From: an uncultured Desulfobulbaceae bacterium
Lineage (GTDB): Bacteria; Desulfobacterota; Desulfobulbia; Desulfobulbales; BM004
DNA: 45,705 nt
Assembly (NCBI GenBank): GCA_945787325.1
Contig: CALZHP010000012.1
Location: forward strand, 1-45,705
Direction: 5' to 3'
Part shown: positions 1 through 8,353 of the stretch, piece by piece
How positions within the stretch are numbered: the stretch's first letter is position 1
Layout: every line of letters starts with the position of its first letter
Notes under the pieces: model-generated
Seen by the model: the letters and a program-made list of their open reading frames with translations, nothing else
Database searches by the model: none
What the model was told of the DNA's origin: nothing
Position numbers and translations under genes: made by a program

Positions 1-25
1 ATTTATTCACCGGAGTCCTGCGGAG

Positions 26-278
26 TTCTGGGGACACCATATTTAATTATTTCATATTATCTCACTAAAGGCCTTACAGCTGATGCTCAACTCTGCCATA
101 GGGTAGAGATATTCGCGATAATCAGCTGCACTGAAAAATTTCTCCATGAGCCGATTGTCACGTTGAATTACATAGTGCGAGATGTACCTGGGCCCAAAAC
201 CCGCGCTACGCATGCCATAATACAATAACATTCAACAGAAAGAAAAATAGTTAATAAATAAGTATGGTGTCCCCAGAA
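26..278. mobile_element. Remnant of a REP-associated tyrosine transposase element bounded by inverted repeats
   Basis: Near-perfect 24-base inverted repeats lie at 26-49 and 255-278; both contain CTGGGGACACCATA and differ at only two positions. Between them on the minus strand is a short fragment that reads like the start of a Y1-type REP-associated transposase (52-213). The arrangement is that of an internally deleted IS200/RAYT-like element, no longer autonomous. The window begins only 25 bases upstream, so flanking duplications cannot be judged. Confidence 0.6.
52..213 (-). pseudogene. N-terminal fragment of a REP-associated tyrosine transposase (Y1_Tnp)
   Basis: This 53-codon frame is too short to appear as an obvious gene. 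Residues 8-38 (PRYISHYVIQRDNRLMEKFF, then SAADYREYL) match by eye the family N-terminus, usually of the form PxxxHHVxQRGNxRxxxFFxxxDYxxYL. The full-length enzymes are about 150-330 residues and carry a later HxH motif and catalytic Tyr; none of that remains, because the frame ends at a TGA inside the left inverted repeat region. It is therefore a truncated and inactive copy. The homology is from pattern recognition only. Confidence 0.55.
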
Positions 279-544
279 TTACAGAATTAATTCCTAATTA
301 ATTCCTACTATTGATCTAAATGTAGTTTAACAGCCTCACTTTGGCCCTTACCAACAGCAAGTCTTTCAGCCTCTTTCTTTTCCCCGATAGCACAGGCCAT
401 CTAAAAGATTTCCTCTTACCATGTTTCCTTATTGACACAGAGGTTTTACCATACTTGCCTTCTGAGCTAAACCAACTTACAACATACTAATTGAGCTTTT
501 CATCAAGCCTTATGCCAACGATCCCAGTACTTGTAAGAAAATAC
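279..544. other. Gene-free spacer with probable decayed mobile-element sequence
   Basis: No supported gene. On the minus strand a short open stretch ends at a stop at 503-505 with the reading VFSYKYWDRWHKA, which has the look of a coding remnant, but there is no start or ribosome binding site and I cannot place it in a family. The stretch lies between two inverted-repeat elements (26-278 and 545-644), so decay of inserted DNA is the simplest explanation. Confidence 0.3.
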
Positions 545-644
545 AGGGTCACATCTTAAATATTAAAATTAGAATCAAGTAAATGTTTAATATAATGATG
601 TTTTTGTGAGTTTTTAAAATTCTTAACTTTTAAGATGTGACCCT
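545..644. repeat. 100-base palindromic element (MITE/REP-like)
   Basis: Perfect 16-base inverted repeats AGGGTCACATCTTAAA at 545-560 and its complement at 629-644 enclose an A+T-rich core that is itself partly self-complementary (TATTAAAATT against TTTTTAAAATTC). The unit has no coding capacity and could fold into one long hairpin. The size and form fit a non-autonomous miniature element mobilised by a REP-type transposase, but no cognate transposase is in the window. Confidence 0.5.
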
Positions 645-691
645 CAATCTTTTGGAACTTGGAATCTGTAATAAATCCTGTCACTGAAATT

Positions 692-731
692 AAAAAGCCA
701 GGCTGAGAATTTATTCCTCAATCCTGGCTTT
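692..731 (-). terminator. Rho-independent terminator for the 822-1082 gene
   Basis: Nine-base arms AAAGCCAGG (694-702) and CCTGGCTTT (723-731), with an inner TGAG/CTCA extension, form a stem. Read on the minus strand it is followed by a T-run (complement of the A-run 692-696), about 90 bases after the stop of the small secreted protein gene. Confidence 0.6.
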
Positions 732-821
732 ATTGAATCTGATTTATGTTGGCTATCAGAACATCTGTTATAGGAAGTTAGCGAACTAATAAATTGCATT
801 AGTAGCTATAATTATCTTATA

Positions 822-1082
822 TCACTTGCAAATTTCCTTTCCAATCGCAAGACATGTGCCATCTTTTCTAGCTTTATATCTGGTACTGTCCCCATGGTTT
901 TTTAAATGGCTGCACAAAGCATTTCTGGATATATTTATTACATGGCCCCATCTATTGCCATCCTCATCAACATGAGTGACATGGCAAATATCCACTTTAT
1001 GTTCTTTAGCCACCGCACTGTTTAAGCCGTTCAAAATAAAAGCCAAAGCTAATATAAGAAAAAAACAAGTTAATCTTTTCAT
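822..1082 (-). CDS. Small secreted protein with a CH...AHLxxHGD-like motif
   Basis: The 86-residue product has an N-terminal signal peptide (K2-R3, a hydrophobic core at about 5-22, cleavage probably after SAVA or AVAK near 25). The mature part carries VDICHVT...ALCSHLKNHGD (residues 30-65), which resembles a motif seen in many secreted or surface proteins of the form xCHxPPGNPxxxHTI...AVxAHLAHGDxxG. Five cysteines (C12 in the signal, then C33, C57, C77 and C85) suggest two disulfides in the mature protein. The ATG is preceded by a strong GGAGG, which supports both the start and the reality of the gene. A minus-strand terminator follows at 692-731, so it is a single-gene unit. Its function is unknown; export to the periplasm or outside the cell is predicted. 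Confidence 0.7.
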   Translation of the reverse strand: MKRLTCFFLILALAFILNGLNSAVAKEHKVDICHVTHVDEDGNRWGHVINISRNALCSHLKNHGDSTRYKARKDGTCLAIGKEICK

Positions 1083-1679
1083 AGCACTCCCTCCAATAAT
1101 AGTTGACCTTACTAAGCAAATTATCTTTTAAAATAGCTATATTGTCACCATTAAATAATTGCAGATTATGTCTAACACTAAGTGCGGGTATTGATTTTTT
1201 AATAGATCTAATAATAAAGCCCTCCAAAGAAAAATAAATCTTTCCTTGGAGGCTTACATTGGCATTTTCAAAATAACCTTTCTCATTCGGGATTATACCT
1301 CTTTTCAGATTGATCTGAATTATTTGAAATAACCGTTGTGATAAAAAAGGAAGGAGTTAATTTTATAATTATGACTTCTCAAAAATCAAGTATAAAATAA
1401 GATTTAGACTACGATAAAAATACGGTAAAAATAGGTTGGAAAATTCAGTATTATGTCTAGTAAGTCGAGTGGAATTAGGTCTGGTGTCTTTTCACAAGTC
1501 AAGTGAAATGTTGAAACGATGATGACTTGCCACCATCTATAAATTGGTCAGAACAAATTGTACTGCCAATATGCAGTGGCAATCTTTAATTTTCAGATAA
1601 AACAAATAGTAGTACAAACTGTCAGGTTTCGTCAAATCTTGATAAGAATAATAAGCAGATTTTTGTAATTTATTATTTG
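1083..1679. other. 597-base intergenic region with no supported gene
   Basis: The first ~100 bases hold the promoter and ribosome binding site of the small secreted protein gene (minus strand). A hairpin lies at 1216-1255. I see no gene, RNA fold or repeat in the remaining A+T-rich stretch 1256-1679. A 73-codon minus-strand frame across 1006-1227 overlaps the signal peptide region of the real gene and lacks support. Confidence 0.5.
1216..1255 (-). terminator. Possible transcription terminator hairpin
   Basis: AAAGCCCTCCAAAGAAA (1216-1232) pairs with TTTCCTTGGAGGCTT (1241-1255) with one bulged base. On the minus strand it is followed by a loose T-rich stretch. It lies over 400 bases past the acuI stop, so its partner gene is unclear. 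Confidence 0.35.
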
Positions 1680-2678
1680 TTAGTGCAGGTTGACTACAGT
1701 TCTGCCTTTAAGGTCTCCATGCAGCATTTTTTCAATATGTGAATCTAGTTCGGCTAGAGTTATATCTGTGACTAGCTGATCAAGGCAGTCGAGTTTCCAT
1801 GGGCCGGCTATTTTCTGCCATACCTCTTTTCGTGTTTCAATATTGCAGTTGGCTGAATCTATGCCGGCCAGGGTTATGCCGCGCAGGATAAAAGGGTAGA
1901 CGGTCATGTATAGTTGCGGGGACGCTACGTTGCCGCAACACGTTACTACCCCGCCGTACTTTGTTGATTTTAAGGCAGTCGTTAGAATTCCACCGCCAAC
2001 TGTATCTATAACACCATTCCATCGTTCTTTTAATAATGCTTTGGAACTTTCATCCATTGCCTGTTCGCGTGATATGATCCTTTTTGCGCCAAGGGATGTC
2101 AGAAACTCCTTCTGTTCTGCCTTACCGCTTGCCGCCACAACATCGAACCCTTCTTTGGCTAGTATTGCAACAGCGACGCTGCCTACGCCGCCTGTAGCTC
2201 CTGTTACCAGTACTTCACCTGAACCAGGTTTTACTCCATGCTCCATAAGCTTATATACAGACTGTGCTGCTGTGAATCCTGCTGTTCCGTAGATCATGCT
2301 TTCATGCAGAGTGAGTCCGTCAGGAAGCTTTACAACCCAATCGGCGGGTACTCTGATGAACTGGCCGAATCCGCCTGACTTGTTCATTCCTAAATCGTAG
2401 CCGGAAACGATAACCTTGTCTCCCGGGTGAAAGTCTGAGTGATCACTATAATCAACTACACCGGCCGCATCGATGCCGGGTGTATGCGGATATCTGCGGG
2501 TCACGCCCTTGTTGCCAGATGCTGACAGAGCATCTTTATAATTCAGTGAGGAGTAGGAAACTTTGACAAGAACATCACCTTCAGGGAGATCCTGCACAGT
2601 TTTCTTTTTAATTGATCTCAGGAATTTTCCTTCGGCTGTCTCTTCAACAGTGAAAGCTTCAAATGCGGTATTGTTCAT
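1680..2678 (-). CDS. acuI: YhdH/AcuI-type NADPH-dependent acrylyl-CoA reductase (MDR superfamily)
   Basis: The product is a medium-chain dehydrogenase/reductase of the quinone-oxidoreductase branch. Residues 30-110 form the GroES-like fold (VKVSYSSLNYKDALS, then TPGIDAAGVV); a Rossmann glycine motif VTGATGGVGSVAVAIL lies near 158-173. The 332-residue length matches the YhdH/AcuI family (about 325), whose studied members reduce acryloyl-CoA to propionyl-CoA in the cytoplasm. No structural zinc cysteines are seen, as expected for this branch. A Met five codons earlier is possible, but the chosen ATG has AAGGGA seven bases upstream, which decides the start. It is divergent from rtcB with about 130 bases between. 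Physiological substrate is inferred from the family; a generic quinone reductase is the alternative. Confidence 0.8.
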   Translation of the reverse strand: MNNTAFEAFTVEETAEGKFLRSIKKKTVQDLPEGDVLVKVSYSSLNYKDALSASGNKGVTRRYPHTPGIDAAGVVDYSDHSDFHPGDKVIVSGYDLGMNKSGGFGQFIRVPADWVVKLPDGLTLHESMIYGTAGFTAAQSVYKLMEHGVKPGSGEVLVTGATGGVGSVAVAILAKEGFDVVAASGKAEQKEFLTSLGAKRIISREQAMDESSKALLKERWNGVIDTVGGGILTTALKSTKYGGVVTCCGNVASPQLYMTVYPFILRGITLAGIDSANCNIETRKEVWQKIAGPWKLDCLDQLVTDITLAELDSHIEKMLHGDLKGRTVVNLH

Positions 2679-2808
2679 ATTTTTTCCCTTCATATGATGT
2701 TTATATTATAGTCAAGTATGAGAATGAAACACCCATCAACACTTTGTAAATGTAATCAGTGCATTAATTATAATCGTAAACTTTTCTAAGAAATTGTCAG
2801 GTCATAAA

Positions 2809-3969
2809 ATGGAAAAAACCATCAAAACAGAAAAAAAACCAATCAAGCTCTGGCTTCCTGACATTGAGGAAGGAGCCTTGCAGCAGGCGAAAAATCTGGC
2901 CAATCTGCCGTTTATATTTAAACATGTCGCCATAATGCCGGATGCACACCAGGGTTACGGAATGCCCATTGGCGGGGTCATGGCCGCCCTGGATGTTGTA
3001 GTGCCAAACGCTGTGGGTGTTGATATAGGCTGTGGTGTGTGTGCCGTGAAAACTTCACTCAAAGGGCTGGAAAGAGAAGACCTGAAAAAAATTATGGGTG
3101 ATGTAAGAAAGCTGGTGCCGCTAGGTTTTAAACATCACCGGAAAAAGCAGAACAAATCGCTGATGCCCGGTTTAATCAGCACACTGAACGTTGTCGAAAC
3201 CGAATATCAGAGCGCCCTGTCCCAAATTGGTACCCTGGGGGGCGGCAACCATTTTATTGAAATCCAGCAAGGCAGTGACGGACATATCTGGTTGATGATC
3301 CACTCCGGAAGCAGAAACATAGGTTTCAAGGTTGCCAATTATTACAACAAGCTGGCTGTGCAGCTTAATGAAAAATGGAAAAGTCCCGTCCCAAAAAACT
3401 GGCAGCTCGCTTATCTGCCAATGGACACTAAACCAGCGCAAAAATATTTTAAAGAGATGCAGTACTGTGTAGATTTTGCTCTTGCAAACAGAAAACTTAT
3501 GATGGACAGGCTCAAGAAGGCGGTAGCAGGCTATTTTGCTGATATTGAATTCGAGCCGATTATTAATATTGCCCATAACTACGCATCGTTTGAAAAACAT
3601 TTTAATACCGACGTCATAGTTCATCGCAAAGGCGCTACCCAAGCCAGAAAAGGGCAGCTCGGTATCGTGCCGGGTTCGCAGGGGACGCTCAGTTATATAG
3701 TTAAAGGTAAAGGAAATCCTGATAGCTTTGAGTCGTGTTCGCACGGGGCAGGGCGAGTTATGGGACGTAAACAGGCACAGCGGGAGTTGAGTCTGGAAAA
3801 AGAAAAGAAGCGACTAGATGATATGGGAGTTATCCATGCCATACGCGGTAAGAGGGACCTGGACGAGGCCGCCAGCGCTTATAAAGACATTTCTACAGTT
3901 ATGAGGAATCAGGCTGATCTGGTTGATATTGTGGTTGAATTGCGACCGCTTGCTGTTGTGAAGGGATGA
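2809..3969 (+). CDS. rtcB: RtcB-family RNA ligase
   Basis: RtcB joins 2',3'-cyclic phosphate (or 3'-phosphate) and 5'-OH RNA ends using GTP and Mn2+, in tRNA splicing or RNA repair. Counting from the chosen start, the metal ligands and guanylylation site are all visible: VGVDIGCG (D72, C75), GGGNHF (H148), MIHSGSRN (H165), IAHNYA (H256) and CSHGAGRVMGR (H312, the residue that becomes guanylylated). The 386-residue length is typical of compact bacterial RtcB. A TTG five codons upstream is in frame, but the ATG with AGG eight bases before it is preferred. No archease, RtcA or RtcR gene is adjacent, so it stands alone; it converges on the HDOD-GGDEF gene with only 25 bases between stops. Role in repair is inferred from the family. 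Confidence 0.9.
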   Translation: MEKTIKTEKKPIKLWLPDIEEGALQQAKNLANLPFIFKHVAIMPDAHQGYGMPIGGVMAALDVVVPNAVGVDIGCGVCAVKTSLKGLEREDLKKIMGDVRKLVPLGFKHHRKKQNKSLMPGLISTLNVVETEYQSALSQIGTLGGGNHFIEIQQGSDGHIWLMIHSGSRNIGFKVANYYNKLAVQLNEKWKSPVPKNWQLAYLPMDTKPAQKYFKEMQYCVDFALANRKLMMDRLKKAVAGYFADIEFEPIINIAHNYASFEKHFNTDVIVHRKGATQARKGQLGIVPGSQGTLSYIVKGKGNPDSFESCSHGAGRVMGRKQAQRELSLEKEKKRLDDMGVIHAIRGKRDLDEAASAYKDISTVMRNQADLVDIVVELRPLAVVKG

Positions 3970-3994
3970 GGTTGTTTCACCAATAATTTGCTAA

Positions 3995-5545
3995 TTAAAA
4001 TATGCCGAATTTTTTCTTCTTCTCGGCATATATAGAGACTATATTGCGGCCGTTTTTCTTGGAATCGAAAAGTGCTTGATCGGCAAATCCGATAAGGTCA
4101 TTTTGTTTGAAAGTATCAACAGCAGGGCTCATGTCGGCAACACCGAAACTTACAGTAACATTGCATTTTTCATGATCGATTGTAAAAGTCTCTCTTTCGA
4201 CCATTTTCCGTAGTTTTTCTGCTACCACTTCTCCACCGTCAATGTCTGTTTCAGGTAAAACAATGGCAAATTCTTCGCCTCCGTATCGAGCCAGAAGATC
4301 ATATGCCCTTAAATTGCCACCTATTAGATCACAGAGACTTTTAAGAATATAATCACCGGCCTGGTGACCATGATTGTCGTTAAATTTCTTAAAGTGATCA
4401 ACATCCATCATTAAAAGACATAATGTCAGCCCTTTTCTAATAGAACGGCTGATTTCCTTTTCCAGATAATTCTGAAAATATCTGTGATTGAAAACTTCTG
4501 TAAGGCCGTCCACATTGGCCAGCAATTCAAGGCGCTCATTTTTTTCTTCTAGGTCTTTTGCTAGTTTCTGTAATTGGACCTTGGCATCAACAAGCTCCTT
4601 GTTCATCTGTTCATAGGAAAGATTAATTACGCTTAATGCTGCATTGGCCTCGAAAAGAATTTCTTCAACTGGTTTTGCTTCTTCTATTTTCAAGTTAAAA
4701 AAACTGGCAATTTCCATTATTTTTATATGAACATTATCCAAAACAGATTCAATGGTATCAATGTCAAAGCCCAACATCGATTTACTTTTTTCATGGAACT
4801 CAGTGTGATATACATGGGGTGATTCTGAGTACATAATATTTGCAATAAGGTCAGAAAGATACACAATATCAGTGGTAAGTTTACAATGAATATCATCCCC
4901 TGGATATTTGTCCGGGAAATGGTGATACCTTATCGCGTTTGTATGGACTTCAGGAAATTTCCAATGCGACGTTATCTCGTAACCGATTTCAGCATGGTCG
5001 ATCCCAATTACTTTTCTTTCTGTTTCAAGAAGGCCTTTTGTAGAACCTTCAAGTTCTTCCTGAAGTTTTTTGTATTCATCGGGGAGAGTCCGTGCAATAA
5101 CAAGCTCACCGATATTCTGCATAAGACCCGCAATCAGAATTTCTTCAGGATCCCGATTGTCAATTTCTGCCATTATAAGTTTTGCGGCCACAGCTGAAGA
5201 CAGAGATTTTTGCCAGAATTTCTTATAGTCGAAGGCGTCATTTTTATCAGCTGCATCTATTGTAAGAAAAGAGATGGAAAGCACAAGACTTCGTACAGCA
5301 TTAGTTCCAATTACTGAGACTGCCTGATTAATTGTGCTTACTTTTTTGGGAAAACTATAGAATGCCGAGTTGGCAAGCTTCAGAATTTTAGCTGAAAGTG
5401 AAATGTCTTTTGAAATCAGGTTGGCAATTGCCTTGATAGTCGTTTCTTCATCAGAGGTAAATGAAATAAGTCGTGAGGCAACAACTGATAGGGTAGGGAG
5501 AGAATCCGAATCAAGTATTTTCCTAACAATCTCACTTTTGGTCAT
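3995..5545 (-). CDS. HDOD-GGDEF protein, probable active diguanylate cyclase
   Basis: The 516-residue protein has an HDOD domain at about 10-210 (LPTLSVVASRL, SAKILKLANSAFYSF, LMQNIGELVI), a linker with a predicted coiled coil at about 305-345, and a C-terminal GGDEF domain at about 345-505. The catalytic loop is GGEEF at 422-426, and RAYD at 413-416 is an intact inhibitory I-site (RxxD), so c-di-GMP synthesis with product feedback is predicted. No transmembrane segment is visible, so it should be cytosolic. HDOD domains are non-hydrolytic relatives of HD domains that often act as regulatory modules. It is monocistronic on the minus strand with A+T-rich upstream DNA. The signal sensed is not evident. 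Confidence 0.88.
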   Translation of the reverse strand: MTKSEIVRKILDSDSLPTLSVVASRLISFTSDEETTIKAIANLISKDISLSAKILKLANSAFYSFPKKVSTINQAVSVIGTNAVRSLVLSISFLTIDAADKNDAFDYKKFWQKSLSSAVAAKLIMAEIDNRDPEEILIAGLMQNIGELVIARTLPDEYKKLQEELEGSTKGLLETERKVIGIDHAEIGYEITSHWKFPEVHTNAIRYHHFPDKYPGDDIHCKLTTDIVYLSDLIANIMYSESPHVYHTEFHEKSKSMLGFDIDTIESVLDNVHIKIMEIASFFNLKIEEAKPVEEILFEANAALSVINLSYEQMNKELVDAKVQLQKLAKDLEEKNERLELLANVDGLTEVFNHRYFQNYLEKEISRSIRKGLTLCLLMMDVDHFKKFNDNHGHQAGDYILKSLCDLIGGNLRAYDLLARYGGEEFAIVLPETDIDGGEVVAEKLRKMVERETFTIDHEKCNVTVSFGVADMSPAVDTFKQNDLIGFADQALFDSKKNGRNIVSIYAEKKKKFGIF

Positions 5546-5681
5546 ATCTATATTTTCCGAACTAATTGAAACTTAAGTGGATTAAATCGCAACATTAATT
5601 ATGAATAACTCACATATTTATCAAACAATGCTATATTGTCTAATCGACAGCTTTGAGAAAAAAATTAACTTAATTGAGAAT

Positions 5682-5716
5682 AAAAAAAGTCGTTCCGCTA
5701 AATCCGGAACGACTTT
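5682..5716 (-). terminator. Rho-independent terminator of the lipoprotein gene
   Basis: Perfect 12-base arms AAAGTCGTTCCG (5686-5697) and CGGAACGACTTT (5705-5716) with a 7-base loop. On the minus strand the stem is followed by a run of T (complement of A 5682-5688), about 70 bases past the stop at 5785. Confidence 0.85.
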
Positions 5717-5784
5717 CTTGGTTGGTTATAATTTTTATTGAAAATATAATTAATATTACTTTCTGAAATTGTAAGCCTTTTATA

Positions 5785-6498
5785 TCATGAACCTTTTTGT
5801 TTCTGGGTGTTAAGTTTTATCTTGATTCTTTCGTGCAACGTTTTCGATTTCTCATAAACTTCTGTGCGTGCATCCTGCCATTTTTCTTCCGGGATCATTT
5901 TGATTTCATCAGCAGATATTTCCCGACCATATCCACATGCCCAGGAAGGAGCCGGGCGGACAGGGTGATCTTCGTACCATTTAAGGCTATACTCTACAGC
6001 CTCATTAAGAGCCTCAGGACTTTTCCTGAATAGAGAAGATGCCTTGTGACCCGATATAACCTGACCGATTGACATGCGCACCGCTTTGCTATCGCTGCAT
6101 ACAGATGAATCTATTTTAAGCCCGAGATGCCCGATGGAGAACCATTTCAGAGCTTCTGCAGGGTCTGTATCTGCGAGTTGCGAACTGAGTTCGAGCTGCA
6201 GCGGCACGTGCCCTTCTTCAGATTTCTTCTTTAGCCAGTCAATTACTTCCACTGAAACAGGATCCTGAGTATGAATGTAGTCGACAACGTCAGCGTACAA
6301 TTGACCATTAGCTAGCTCGTTCAGCTTGTTTATGTCTAGTGTAACCGCTTTTGGTTTTACAGGAGCAGTCTTTGCGCTATCTTTATTTTCAGTTGCCGGA
6401 GACTTGGCGTTATCACCGGAGCATGCTGATAACCCGGCCAGAAGAAGCAAGATAGAACATAGGCTTATTGATAGTTTAGCGATCTTATTGAATGACAT
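5785..6498 (-). CDS. Predicted lipoprotein of unknown function
   Basis: The 237-residue product begins with a lipoprotein signal: K6/K9, a hydrophobic run, and the lipobox LSAC with the lipidated Cys at 26. A Ser/Ala/Lys/Pro-rich linker (27-50) follows, then a mostly helical body with DPAEALKWFSIGHLGLK (about 112-128), reminiscent of a single Sel1-like helical repeat (residues such as AxxWFxxG), and Cys at about 138 and 186. I do not recognise a family. It is transcribed alone and followed by a strong terminator at 5682-5716. Location should be the periplasmic face of the inner or outer membrane. Confidence 0.7.
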   Translation of the reverse strand: MSFNKIAKLSISLCSILLLLAGLSACSGDNAKSPATENKDSAKTAPVKPKAVTLDINKLNELANGQLYADVVDYIHTQDPVSVEVIDWLKKKSEEGHVPLQLELSSQLADTDPAEALKWFSIGHLGLKIDSSVCSDSKAVRMSIGQVISGHKASSLFRKSPEALNEAVEYSLKWYEDHPVRPAPSWACGYGREISADEIKMIPEEKWQDARTEVYEKSKTLHERIKIKLNTQKQKGS

Positions 6499-6632
6499 TT
6501 AGTTACCCCTTTTTATAATGAAGTTTGATTGCTTAGCTACATATAAAGACTTTTTTACTGATATACAATTATAAGTATATCTACATACAAGAAATCCTTG
6601 GAAATACGATCAAAATAATAATATAAATTTTG

Positions 6633-7310
6633 TTAACAGCCCATAGGTATTTCGACATCTATATACTGAATAATCTTCCAATTCCCATTTTCATTAATAC
6701 TGATTCTGAATCTTAAACGGTTTATTGCGACACCACATGGATAGGTGGTTGGTGTAATGCATTGCGAAGCAAGCTTTATCCAATGTTCGCCACCATTATA
6801 CCCCGATTTCTTCCAGGAAGCCAATTGCATCCTGACGGCCTCAACGATTTGTCCAGGTGTTACATCAGGAAATTTGGAAGATGAAAATTCTTTTGTTATG
6901 AATGTATAGTTTTCCTTAGTTTCAATATCAAACCAATCTGAGACATGATGTTTCCAGTCTACAAGGTCAATATGGGGGCCTTCGTTCATTATGGTAAGGC
7001 TGGTGGTAAACTGCTGTTCAACTCTGAATTTGTTATCAGGATCTTTAGGATAAAGTATCAGCTCTCTCCCGGTTGATTCACCCAGACCAAGATAGATACC
7101 AATCGTTCCGTCCTGCTCCAGTTTGATAGTAGTGTCGTCTCCCAGATAACCGTCGGTGCTATGAAACCTTATTTTCTTTAAATAACGAGAGGCCGGTCCG
7201 GAAACAATGATATCCCTTGATTGAGAGAAGTCTTCAAACTTATTGCTACCTGCATATGAAAATAAAGGCAGACAGAAAATGAGAGTGATTATGATTGTTT
7301 GGCGTAGCAT
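6633..7310 (-). CDS. Secreted protein of unknown function
   Basis: The frame is open further upstream to 7403 from a TTG, but the ATG at 7310 gives a convincing signal peptide (MLRQTIIITLIFCLPLFSYA, cleavage before GS), so a 225-residue exported protein is the better model. No clear ribosome binding site precedes any candidate start. The mature part looks beta-rich in the first half (DGTIGIYLGLGESTG, RVEQQFTTSLTIMNEGP) and ends GC at the C-terminus; cysteines at about 183, 188 and the terminal C could form a disulfide. The family is not recognised. It is divergent from the glycine-zipper gene. Confidence 0.55.
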   Translation of the reverse strand: MLRQTIIITLIFCLPLFSYAGSNKFEDFSQSRDIIVSGPASRYLKKIRFHSTDGYLGDDTTIKLEQDGTIGIYLGLGESTGRELILYPKDPDNKFRVEQQFTTSLTIMNEGPHIDLVDWKHHVSDWFDIETKENYTFITKEFSSSKFPDVTPGQIVEAVRMQLASWKKSGYNGGEHWIKLASQCITPTTYPCGVAINRLRFRISINENGNWKIIQYIDVEIPMGC

Positions 7311-7565
7311 AATAAACAGATATGAATTGATACTAAATGCCATTAGTCGGTCATTAATACAATAAATGAGTTCTTTAATAACATATTCCACTTTAACTTC
7401 CAATTACATGTGTATTTCTCGACATACTGCAGGGATGTCGGGCTGACATAGGGTAATATCGCTATTGATGTAACCTGACATCATCTTTTTGAAGGTTTTT
7501 TATTGGGTTATCTTTCACTTAACGAAAATGCTATATCAATCATTAATTTTATAGGAGGACGAGTC

Positions 7566-8189
7566 ATGAAAAGGGTGCTTGCAGCATTGTTTGTAATCTC
7601 CGTTTCTACCATGATTGTAACCTGCTCTGCATTTGGAGGCAGCTATGGGAGCAACGGGACATTTATTGGAGCTGGAAGCGGAGCTCTGATAGGCCAGGCT
7701 ATTGGCAGGGATACTGAAGGTACTCTGCTAGGCACAGCAATTGGCGGTGTTCTAGGGTACATGATCGGCAATGAAATGGATAAGAACAGGATGAATAGCT
7801 CCTACAGTTCATCAGGTAGGCGCAAGGTATACAGCAATTCTTATAACTACAGGCCGGACTACCGCGATAGACAGTCCCATGTAGTTACGAAACGATATTC
7901 AAAACATGCACGTATAGATGATTGCAGGGAAACTGAAATTCTGGCAACAGTGGAAGGGCACCCAGAAATAGTTTCAGCTACAGCGTGTTATGAAAATGGC
8001 CGTTGGACTTTGCAGGAGCAAAGACCTGAAAAAATATCCAAAACCATAATCATCAATAAACATATTTATCCAGGCACATCACACGTAATAATTAATAAAC
8101 GACATGGCAGGAGGCATTGGAAAGCCAAACACAAACGCCGTCATCACCGCCGATTTGTTCGCCATTCTAGAAGACATTATGACTGGTAA
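7566..8189 (+). CDS. Glycine-zipper envelope protein with 17-kDa-surface-antigen-like domain and basic tail
   Basis: The frame is open from 7503, but AGGAGG eight bases before the ATG at 7566 fixes the start, giving 207 residues. A signal peptide (residues 1-20, MKRVLAALFVISVSTMIVTC) is followed by a glycine zipper at about 29-68 (GAGSGALIGQAIGRD, GTLLGTAIGGVLGYMIGNEMD). A DDCRETEILATVEG...SATACYENGRWTLQ segment (about 119-147) resembles the C-terminal CRE...GTAC...GxW pattern of 17-kDa surface antigens. The last ~40 residues are very rich in His, Arg and Lys (RHGRRHWKAKHKRRHHRR), which could bind LPS, DNA or metals. Cys20 could be lipidated but the preceding residues are a poor lipobox. A terminator follows at 8218-8252. 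Confidence 0.75.
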   Translation: MKRVLAALFVISVSTMIVTCSAFGGSYGSNGTFIGAGSGALIGQAIGRDTEGTLLGTAIGGVLGYMIGNEMDKNRMNSSYSSSGRRKVYSNSYNYRPDYRDRQSHVVTKRYSKHARIDDCRETEILATVEGHPEIVSATACYENGRWTLQEQRPEKISKTIIINKHIYPGTSHVIINKRHGRRHWKAKHKRRHHRRFVRHSRRHYDW

Positions 8190-8217
8190 TAACTGAAAAA
8201 AATAATTGAGTTTTATT

Positions 8218-8252
8218 AAATGGGGTCAGCTTTGGGGTTGGCCCCATTTTTT
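8218..8252 (+). terminator. Rho-independent terminator
   Basis: AAATGGGGTCAGC (8218-8230) pairs with GTTGGCCCCATTT (8237-8249) with two G-T pairs and a 6-base loop, followed by Ts. It lies 28 bases after the glycine-zipper gene. Confidence 0.8.
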
Positions 8253-8353
8253 ATTCTTAAAATACCAATAATAATTACCTAGGGAATTAATAATGCAGTT
8301 ACTACGTGAGTACAGTAAGTTAATTTTGCATCGAACTTGATAAAGGTAACAAC

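Noticed and set aside
1006-1227. 73-codon minus-strand frame
   Set aside because: It overlaps the signal peptide of the 822-1082 gene in another frame and lacks a ribosome binding site.
1906-2292. 128-codon plus-strand frame
   Set aside because: It is antisense to acuI, low in complexity (Ser/Pro/Thr-rich), and has no ribosome binding site.
3172-3744. 190-codon minus-strand frame
   Set aside because: It lies wholly antisense to rtcB, whose catalytic motifs are intact.
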